64,000 nucleotides of DNA from positions 62,001 to 126,000 of the forward strand of contig JAJEKV010000271.1 of NCBI GenBank assembly GCA_021234155.1. Reading direction: 5' to 3'. The stretch comes from Isoetes taiwanensis. Lineage: Eukaryota > Streptophyta > Lycopodiopsida > Isoetales > Isoetaceae. The notes under the pieces were generated by a model that did no database searches, was not told where the DNA came from, and saw only the letters and a list, made by a program, of their open reading frames with translations. Numbering within the stretch: position 1 is the first letter of the stretch; each line of letters starts with the position of its first letter. Below are positions 56,245 to 64,000 of this stretch, in pieces. A program made the translations under genes and the position numbers.

Positions 56245-56429
56245 ATGTTACAGTGTGCTCCCAAGGGCATAGCCTGAATCGGCCCTTGACGGACGCCCAT
56301 GAGCGGGGATATTGTTGGTCGAATTGGGGCGTTTTGTGATTTAATGGCCATGTTGACTATAATCAGTCTATATGGTGACGGAATGGATAAGTGGTAATAA
56401 TTGCTAGCTAATTTAATAATGGATCGGGC
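56245..56429 (+). repeat. Truncated 3' LTR of Ty3 element 1, copy B
   Basis: Starts TGTTACAG after the polypurine tract; cut by the copia LTR as in copy A. Confidence 0.6.
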
Positions 56430-56783
56430 CGATAGAACTAGTGCAAAACCAAGACAAACCCCGCAAGATCAACTCAAGAGATAGAATAGAAGAACAAGAA
56501 TAACTCTATTGAGAAAAGCAATATGAAATACAATCTCTACTTCTCGAAAGCATTGCATAGTACATAACGAAATCAATATATACAACCAAAGGAGACTAAG
56601 AATAGTAGTCTACCGCTTAACCACCGGCCCACTAATTATGGCATCATTTAAGGTCGGGTGCACGGGGCCGACAAAGTGTCGCCTTCAGACATTTTCAAGA
56701 CCTTCTCAAAGACTGTGCTAAGTGCTGAACCATCATTGCTTTCAAAGATATTATGCTTAGTCAAAGATATTTATATTCCAACA
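56430..56783 (-). repeat. Copia 3' LTR, copy B
   Basis: The minus strand starts TGTTGGAATATAAATATC; matches 43936-44279. Confidence 0.75.
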
Positions 56784-56904
56784 CTCTCCCTTAAATGTTG
56801 CCGACTAAGGTAAGAAAATCACTGAAACTAAGGTAATCCTTCTCCTTTCCTTGCAATTTCTTCATTGCCCAAGCTCTCCTTCACATTGACGAACTTAGAT
56901 CCAA

Positions 56905-57698
56905 CTAATGGTTTGGTAAAGCCATCAGCAAACTGATCCTATAAGGAGCAATGAACAAGTTGAGAAGATCCCATTTGATCCGCCACCGGACAAACCACAA
57001 ATGGGTGTCAAGGTGTTTTGTCTTTGGGTGGTACTTAGCATCCTTGGCAAGATAGATGGTACTTGTGTTGTCACACAATATAACGTACCGAGGATGGAGG
57101 TACCCGCAGATCTGTCCACAAATGTTTAAGCCACAACAATTCCTCGCGATCCCAACACCGAAAGTGCTTTGAATTCTCGCCTCCCGTGGTGTGGGATTGA
57201 CATCAGAGATCGCCTTTTGGACAACCATGTCAAAGACGTTAGGCCCTATGAATGTGACCATCCCCTTATGAACCTCTCCCCGCTATCATGACAATTAGCA
57301 TGATCCGCGATCAACAAAGACTTTCACCGGAAATCGAGGACCTCCTCGATAAAAGAGACCTTCCCGCGGAAGTCCCCTTCAGATATGCTGCCAGCCTTTT
57401 TAGCAAATTTCTAGTGCGATCGCCCGATTGCTCATGAATCCGCTTTTAGCACTCCCACAACAAAAGAGATATCGTGTCTAGTGACCGTGAGATATATCAA
57501 CGCCCTACTAAGCTTCGGATAGAGTGTGGGATCACACTCCTCACCATCTAAATCAAGCTCAAGCCTTATTCGAATCAAAAGGACTTGCCACGACCTTGCA
57601 ATCTTGCATACGACATCATTGTAACATTTCTTTGATATATTTTTGCCGAGAAAGATAGATGCCATCCGAAAGCTCGCCACACTTCTACACCTAAACAA
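56905..57698 (-). pseudogene. Copia RNase H and RT C-terminal half, copy B
   Basis: The minus frame 57261-56905 reads RNCCGLNICGQICGYLHPRY, VILCDNTSTIYLAKDAKYHP and THLWFVRWRIKWDLLNL, a typical copia RNase H. The frame 57698-57432 carries LSRALIYLTVTRHDISFVVG, the end of copia RT. The two are separated by frame breaks. Confidence 0.82.
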
Positions 57699-58012
57699 GA
57701 ATGCATAAGGCCAAGGTCACCATCTCAAGGACTAAGATAATTGCAACTTCAATGTAGAAATCAAGACATCAAAGATTCTGCGGGCACAGATGATCCCAAC
57801 TCGCCGCCTCTATAGTCCATGAGCAAAGGTTGGTTCCTTTCAAGGGGAGTCCAAAGACACATGAAGGTATCACAGCACCTGATCCAAAGACTGTTATAAA
57901 GACCTATTGTAGCACCTCCGCTATACCTCCCGTTGTTGATCATAGGAGATCAAAGACGCCTTAAGGAGAAACAAATTGTTGCGTAACCGGTTGCAAAGAC
58001 CGTTGTACCCGC

Positions 58013-58760
58013 TTGTTGAACCTAGGAGATCAAAGACGCCTCGATGGAGAAACAGAGAAGTCTAATGGATCATGTAACCTTGTTTTAATGGCAAAGGTTC
58101 AGGATCATGTTGATCCACACACCTTTCATGAAGCATCTAGTGATCCGCAGTGGCAGCATGCAATGGAAGAAGAATACTCTCAATTGCTGAAGCAAGGCAC
58201 ATGGGAATTGGTTGAACTTCCAGCCGATAAGCAAGTTGTTGGCTGTAAATGGGTGTTTAAAACCAAATTTCATGCTGATGGGACAGTGTCAAAGCACAAA
58301 GCTAGATTTGTAGCCAAGGGTTTTGTGCAGAAAAAAGGCTTAGATTATGATGAAGTCTTTGCCCCGTGAGCCGTAATGTCCACTATTAGATCAGCTTATA
58401 GTCTGTTGTCGCGATGAAAGGTTGGTTAATGTTTCAAATGGACATTAAGTCTGCTTTTTTGAATGGTGATTTGGAGGAAGAGGTCTATATGACTCAACCT
58501 CCAGGATTTGTTGTTCAAGGGAAGGAGCAGCTAGTTTGTCATTTGAAGAAAAGCATTTATGGCTTGAAGCAGGCTCCAAGATGTTGGCATACAAAAATTA
58601 ATGCTTTCTTTTCTTGAGAGTGGGTTCAAAGAGAAGTGCAAAGCAGACCCCAATCTTTATTACAAATCACATGAAGGCCGAATGTGCATTGTGGTTTTGT
58701 ATGGATTTGATCATCCGGAGAAACCACTAGAGAGGGAGAGAAAGGTCTACCAAAGAAATG
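58013..58760 (+). pseudogene. Copia RT N-terminal half, inverted, copy B
   Basis: The frame 58013-58369 reads DPQWQHAMEEEYSQLLKQGT, WELVELPADKQVVGCKWVFK and ARFVAKGFVQKKGLDYDEVF. The frame 58414-58617 reads MDIKSAFLNGDLEEEVYMTQ and LKKSIYGLKQAPRCWH. These are the copia RT fingers and palm, including the first catalytic Asp in QMDIKSAF. The strand is opposite to the rest of the element. Confidence 0.87.
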
Positions 58761-58779
58761 CTATCGATCTCCAACATCC

Positions 58780-59900
58780 AAGCCATTGTGAATCGCAGGA
58801 GAATCACTTGAAGAGATACCATCATACACGATCTTCAACTTAATCGAATCGACCGCTTACAATAACCTCGCTTGTTGGAAGGATCGCATGCCTTGTAACC
58901 TTTCCGATTTTCCTCGATACCCAATGAATATGGCTTTGACAACCCTAGGTATGGAAGCATAAGCCAAGCATCCAAACAACCTCAAATGAGACAACCTGGT
59001 TTCATTCTCCAAAACGCTTCATAAGGAGTCACATCCCCGATCCGCCTTTAGTAGGCTTACCTATTTGCCAAATATGTCGATGTCACTACCGCCTCCCCAA
59101 AAAGATTCAGCAGCTTGCTTGTGACTCATCATAGATCTTGCCAAATCAAGTAAAGATCTATTCCTCCTTTCAGCTACACCATTTTATGGATGAGCATAAG
59201 GAATGATTAATGCCTTTCAATACCTTCTTCCATGAGAAACTCATCAAAGGCATTAGAAACATATTCACCTCCATTGTCACTTCTCAACTTTTTATTACTA
59301 ACCCTCGTCTCGCTTTCGACCGCCGCTTTGAAGGCCTTGAACTTGCCAAGCACCTCATATTTTGCAAAGGCAAAGTATACACCCAAGTGTACCTAATGAA
59401 ATCATCAATCGTGGTCAAGAAATATCTCTTTCCACCTAGTGAAACATCGTGCATATAGCACAAATCAGAATGCAGCAGCTCAAGAGGTTGAGTTGCTCGA
59501 TGAATAGCCTGCTGTGGAAAAGGCTGTTGAGGTCCGAGATGGCATGCAGCACACTCAAGCTTGACACATTTCAGAAAGGAAATACCAGAACCATCTTGTT
59601 CTTGTACAAAGCATGTACAACAAAGGCCTCCAACATGACCAAAACGAAAGCATGCCACGTGATGCTCGCCAGCCAAATCAAAGACATAGAAGACTATGTT
59701 CGGGCCTTATGAATCGAACCATTAAAGACATACAAGCCATTCGCAGTCGCCCCCATCGCGCCATGAATCGCAGACTTTTCAAGTCAATGCCTTCAAGTGG
59801 ATTCCTCGCCCAGCCAGATAGGCTTTTGCCATTTTCGAGAACAATGTGATGGCTTGCTTTATCAAATTCAGAGTGCATATGATATTAGATCAGAATCCGG
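58780..59900 (-). pseudogene. Copia integrase, copy B
   Basis: The minus frame 59676-59284 reads HHVACFRFGHVGGLCC, the zinc region, then LLHSDLCYMHDVSLGGKRYF and TTIDDFIRYTWVYTLP, with the first two catalytic acids. The third acid region NGVAERRNRSLLDLARSMMS lies near 59150. Frame breaks occur between them. Confidence 0.84.
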
Positions 59901-60729
59901 AGCAAACATGACATTCCTCACCTTACTAACTACATCACGCCCATGCAATTGAAAAGCTACAATCCTTTTCCCGTGATAGGAAGAGAATATCCATCACCCA
60001 TCGCGGGCACATGATGCATAACCGCCCTTATGTCACACAAACCGCCAGTTGGCCATGGCCGACTCGACCGGGACGATCTCGAAGTCTTCACCACCTGCTG
60101 ACGAGGAGGCCCACGAAAGTACATTCACCAAGTAAGGCCTCATATTTTTGCAGCTTATTGAAACCGCAATGCCGAAAAGTCACCGCCAAGATTTCTCGCT
60201 TATAGGCCGTAGGCAAGAACCTTTTGTTATTCTTATGGATAACAGTAGTACCCATAATTTTGTTTCTCCTGAATGGCCTGTGTCTTGAAACTTGAGACCT
60301 TGAGATCCGCATCGAGACCGCTGATCTTAGCCGCTGGTAAGATCGACATACACATGGCCGCCGTGATTAACCTCAATATGCGCTTTCCAGCGCATCAGCT
60401 TGCATTAGGTGCCGAAGCTAATGGACATTGGCAAATATGATCTTATTGTTCGCGATGGAATTCTTGGCCTCTCGCTAAAGCCAATATAGATCCGAGAAAC
60501 GGAAGTGACTTTCAACGCAGCCTAATGGAGCCCGAGTAACTATTAAAGGTGATCCATTAAACCCAATTATGCGTACCCATGTCTATCGTGCGCTTAGATA
60601 AGGCTATACTAAGGATAAGATACTTTTTATGCTATCGATTTGCCTTCGCTGAGTCGGATGCAAAAAACGTAAGGAAGTAGTGGATGCATTGCCATAAAAC
60701 ATTGCTAGTCTTCTCCGAGAATTTAAGGA

Positions 60730-61470
60730 TCTTTTTCCAGATGAGATCCAGAAACTTCCTCCTTTCAGAGGGGTGGAATGTGAAATAGCTTTGGAGCTGG
60801 GTACTAAGCCTACCAGTAAGGCGCCATACCGCATGAGTCCTCCCGAGTTGGCTGAGCTTAAGAAGCAACTCCAGGAGCTATTGAACCTAGGCTTCATTCG
60901 GCCTAGTGTTTCACCTTTTCGTGCTCCTATTCTTTTTGTTAAGAAAATGGATGGCTCCATGAGAATGTGCATTGACTATAGACAGCTCAACAAGCATACG
61001 ATCAAGAATCGCTATGCTTTACCTAGAGCAGATGATCTTATGGACCAATTGCAAGGGGCCAAATACTTCTCAAAGATTGACTTACGCTCCGGGTATCATC
61101 AGATAAGAATTAAAGAGGAAGACATCCATAAATCTGCCTTTCGAACTAGATACGGGCATTAGGAATTTACAGTTATGCCTTTTGGTTTAACTAATGCCCC
61201 CGCAACTTTTATGCGGATTGATGAATGATGTTTTCCGAGAATACTTGGATGATTGTATTGTTATTTTCTTTGACGACATTCTCATCTACAGTAAAACCCT
61301 TCAGGAGCATGAGAGGCATCTTCGGATGGCCTTACAGAAACTGAGGCGTCACCAGCTCTTTGCAAAGTTCTCCAAGTGCAAATTTGCCACACCAAAGGTG
61401 GATTATTTGGGACATGTGATTTCGGCCGAGGGCATTGCCACAGATCCAGCAAAAATAGAGGCAGTCAAGG
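60730..61470 (+). pseudogene. RT of chromovirus element 2, copy B
   Basis: The frame 60773-61162 reads [60 protein letters not shown] and [20 protein letters not shown]. After a TAG at 61160 and a shift near 61210, the frame 61194-61709 reads LMNDVFREYLDDCIVIFFDD and ILIYSKTLQEHERHL. FFDD is the catalytic pair. Only one stop and one small shift separate the halves, so this copy is nearly complete. Confidence 0.88.
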
Positions 61471-62080
61471 ATTGGCCCATTCCAGGTAATGTTTCAGAGG
61501 TCCGGAGTTTTTTGGGATTGGCAGGATATTACCGGAAGTTTGTCAAGGATCTTGCCAAGATTGCGCCGCCTCACCGACCTTTTACAAAGCATGAGAAAGT
61601 CAAGGATTGGCTTGAACACCGAAGGCAAAGGTCCGTAAGTTTTCGTAAACTTAAGGATGCCTTGACTTCAAGACCTACCCTCACATTGCCGCACTCCCGA
61701 GAAAGATAAGTTAGTAGCAATGGATGCTAGTAAAATTGCTACCGGAGGAGTTCTAATGCAGGAGGGAGGGTTATTGGCGTATGATTCTAAGAAGATGAAT
61801 GAAACCAACAAATGATACCCCTACCCATGATCGTGAATTGTTAGCAGCTTGTACGCGCTTTATGATATGGAGACACTACCTTCTTGGTAGGAGATTCCAC
61901 CGGATACGGATCACCGTGAGTCTCCGTTATCTTTCTACCCAGCCAAATCTCAATCTCCGCCGAGAAGATGGATGGAGTTTCTTGAAGAGTATGATTTTGA
62001 GATTATGTATAAGCCGGATAAGCACAATGTGGTTGCAGATGCTTTGTCACGCCATCCTTTGGTAACCCCAACCCATTGTA
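61471..62080 (+). pseudogene. RT connection and RNase H of chromovirus element 2, copy B
   Basis: Reads VRSFLGLAGYYRKFVKDLAK, then breaks at CTG/CAG-equivalent sites (about 61565-61690), a DASKIATGGVL trace near 61725, HDRELLAACTRF (61830) and EFLEEYDFEIMYKPDKHNVV with ADALSRHP (61975-62055), the end of RNase H. Confidence 0.8.
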
Positions 62081-62960
62081 ATGCGATTTCCACGCCACCG
62101 CTGAGTTCGAAAACAATAGGCAGACCTTGGCCACAGATCCGTAATTCCATGAAGTATGGAATGCTTTGGCCAAGGAGGCACGCGATGATAAGGAGCGTGA
62201 GGTTTTCCCGCCAGATAAGAAGGAGGGCAAATTGCTATATTACAAAGATAAGTTGTGTGTACCCGAGACTTTCAGAGGAGTACGAAGTTTATTCTCCATG
62301 ACACACACAACAATGTTCTATAGCCGGACATGCGTGTTTCATGAAGACCTACTTTAAGATTCGCCTAGCTATTATTGGTCGTAGATGAAGAAGGACATTG
62401 CCGATACATTAAGCAATGTCAAGTGTGTCAGAAACCAAGGTTGAGCAATTAAGGATTCCGTGAGAATTACAACCTTTGGATGTGCCTAACGCCAAATGGG
62501 AAGTGATAACCATGGATTTCATTGTGGGCCTTCCGCTGCACCCTCCGTGGATATGATGCCTTAATGGTAGTGGTCGACATAAGTTGTCAAGATGGCTCAT
62601 TTCTTGCCATGTCGCACTACGCATTACGCCTTTTGACACTTTTTTGTTTGCAAAAAGGAAATCTTCGGGATTACACGGGATGCCACAAGTGATCAGATCC
62701 GATGGGGATCCCAAGTTTGTAAGTGCATTCTCGGAAAGATTTTTTTGCCACCATCCGCACTCAAGCTTACTATGAGTACAAAGATATCATCCCCTCGACG
62801 GATGGACAAACAGAGCGCACCAACCGCATTATAGAGGATATAAGGCGGTTATGTGTGGAGTAAGCAATCTCAGTGGGGTGACTATATTTATTTAGTAGAG
62901 TGTGCCTATAACAAAGATGAAACAGAGTCTTCTAGAATGTCTCCCTTCATGATAAATTAT
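62081..62960 (+). pseudogene. Integrase of chromovirus element 2, copy B
   Basis: Pieces of the zinc region (KKDIA..IKQCQ, 62385-62430), core (EVITMDFIVGLP, 62505), VIRSDGDPKFVSAFSERFF (about 62690-62745) and DGQTERTNRIIED (62800-62840), the third acid region. Frames break repeatedly. Confidence 0.8.
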
Positions 62961-63597
62961 GATTATCAATGCCTTACCCGCACACATGGCATAATCCCGC
63001 TTCTAAAGTGGAGGTTTTCAACAACCTCTTGCAAATGCAAGCTTTGGTTGAGGAAGTTCGTGATTATTTATTGGTCGCACGCAGCCGCCGTAAAAGTGTG
63101 GCTGATAAGCACAGGACCACACGCGTATTCCAAGTGGGCGATCCAGTTTGGCTCAAAATTAAGGTTAAGCAAGCCAAGCTTAAGATTGGTAACTGCAAGA
63201 AACTCGCACCCAGATGGGCTGGGCCGTTCAAGATCATTGAACGTGTTGGGAACAGGCATATCGGTTGGATTTGCCACCCCGCTTGAAGATCCACAAGGTC
63301 TTTCATGTGAGTCTTCTGAAGCAACATACTCCAGATCCAGAGGAGATCTTGGATACACCCACCCTCCTTGAAATGACAGAAGAGCATCTAGAGATAGTGC
63401 CTGAAGCTCTTCTTGATCGGGCCTATAAGCAGACCAGAAGGACTCAAATGCTACCATATTTGGTCAAGTGGAAACACTTGCCAACTGAGGATGCTACGTG
63501 GGTGATGAAGATAGACCTTGAAAAGCACTATCCGGACTTCATGCGGGAATCTCAAAGCCGCAACATCAACGATGTCATCAACCCCACCCTACGGTAA
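62961..63597 (+). CDS. Integrase C-terminal domain and chromodomain, element 2 copy B
   Basis: The frame 62969-63286 reads LLVARSRRKSVADKHRTTRV, FQVGDPVWLKIKVKQAKLKI and APRWAGPFKIIERVGN, the Ty3 integrase GPY/F-like region. After a shift near 63260, the frame 63265-63597 reads RLKIHKVFHVSLLKQHTPDP and the chromodomain MLPYLVKWKHLPTEDATWV. The aromatic/acidic pattern YLVKW..L..EDATW is typical of chromoviruses. It ends at a TAA at 63595. Confidence 0.87.
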
Positions 63598-63624
63598 GTT
63601 TAGAAGGTTTGATTCGCATGGATC

Positions 63625-63822
63625 ATGCAAAGAGGGTCGGGTGTAGATGCATCAGAAATAAAAGTAGTTACCGATGATGAGATCACCTTCGTGTTCTCTA
63701 GGACGTGGTGTATTGTCAATGTCGGCATGACCGCGGATCGCCTTCGAAAGCATGTAGTTGATAGGTCGCGTTTCATCTCGGCTTATAATGGAAACTTGAC
63801 TATTCCTTATGCCGCGAAATGA
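63625..63822 (+). CDS. Small ORF after chromodomain, unknown
   Basis: 65 codons in the element 3' UTR: MQRGSGVDASEIKVVTDDEI, then a mixed tail. It matches 51107-51300 in copy A, where it is broken. Function unknown; it may be chance. Confidence 0.25.
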   Translation: MQRGSGVDASEIKVVTDDEITFVFSRTWCIVNVGMTADRLRKHVVDRSRFISAYNGNLTIPYAAK

Positions 63823-64000
63823 ATTGCGTAACCATACGCATGATAGATTCCCTTTATAGATAGGGTTTTCTTTTTTATTTTCTTATAGGGGTGGTCCCTT
63901 CAACCACAACTTAATTACTATCTATATATATCGATGTATTGACATGTGCAGCCGCTGAGCTGTGATGACGGACCGCCCATGTATAGAGGGTTGCCGATGG

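Larger units (their letters stand above)
52716..56429 (+). mobile_element. Ty3/gypsy element 1, copy B (5'-truncated)
   Basis: Directly repeats 40213-43935, starting inside the protease. Domains are protease (52716-53000), RT (53040-53900), RNase H/integrase (about 54030-54570, and 55326-55783), polypurine tract and 3' LTR start at 56245. The MITE is at the same site. Gag and PBS are absent. Confidence 0.83.
56430..60010 (-). mobile_element. Ty1/copia element with internal inversion, copy B
   Basis: Same structure as 43936-47490: LTR (56430-56783), RNase H (56905-57261, minus), RT C-terminal half (57432-57698, minus), RT N-terminal half inverted (about 58070-58760, plus), integrase (about 58780-59900, minus). 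The 5' part is lost at the junction with chromovirus element 2. Confidence 0.84.
60011..63999 (+). mobile_element. Ty3/gypsy chromovirus (element 2), copy B, cut by window end
   Basis: Directly repeats 47500-51480: protease trace (60220-60290), RT, RNase H, integrase, chromodomain and 3' UTR. The window ends before its 3' LTR. Confidence 0.84.

Overview
This window reads as nuclear DNA of a land plant with a large, repeat-rich genome. The evidence is a nine-exon subclass III SnRK2 kinase gene, a tonoplast dicarboxylate transporter remnant, a plant L1-type LINE, a CACTA transposon, a Helitron end, Ty3 chromoviruses, a Ty1/copia element and plant-style initiator-Met primer-binding sites. An exon resembling a DNA N4/N6 amino-methyltransferase near 7.5-8.2 kb favours a non-flowering plant, because such an enzyme is known from Marchantia. 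I cannot name the species.

Layout. 168-6924 (minus) is a full-length LINE with a 30-base poly(A) tail and a perfect 13-bp target-site duplication, but its ORF2 is broken. 7521-8169 (plus) is the methyltransferase-like exon; the LINE lies upstream of its splice acceptor and so probably in an intron. 8.2-14.9 kb is mostly AT-rich non-coding DNA with short tandem repeats, a possible small two-exon gene and a Helitron 3' end at 11.8 kb. 14991-19729 is a CACTA element with CACTACAAGAG ends and AAT target duplications; a transporter remnant follows it at once (19890-20425). 23319-25284 (minus) is an apparently intact SnRK2 gene, the only clearly functional host gene here. 26.6-27.3 kb holds a frameshifted histone H3/CENH3-like pseudogene. 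27.6-31.1 kb holds three successive ORFs, the last a Ty3-type gag, followed by an array of regularly spaced palindromes (31.2-31.6 kb). 34.4-37.9 kb is a minus-strand LTR element whose 1.56-kb LTR and PBS are clear but whose internal ORF is unknown.

38.2-64.0 kb is a nest of LTR retrotransposons. A composite block holds Ty3 element 1 (with a 0.76-kb CACTA-like insertion in its integrase), a copia element with an internal inversion in its reverse transcriptase, and Ty3 chromovirus element 2. The block occurs twice in direct orientation: about 40213-51480 and 52716-63999, the second running off the window. The two copies share the same insertion, inversion and junctions, so these predate the duplication. 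The places where the copies disagree cluster at CAG/CTG (CWG) motifs and look like local sequence corruption rather than normal mutation. This suggests consensus errors at CHG-methylated sites in long-read data, so many frameshifts annotated beyond about 41 kb may not be real.

The host genes do not form a pathway together; the window is mainly a record of layered transposon insertion around one ABA-signalling kinase gene.
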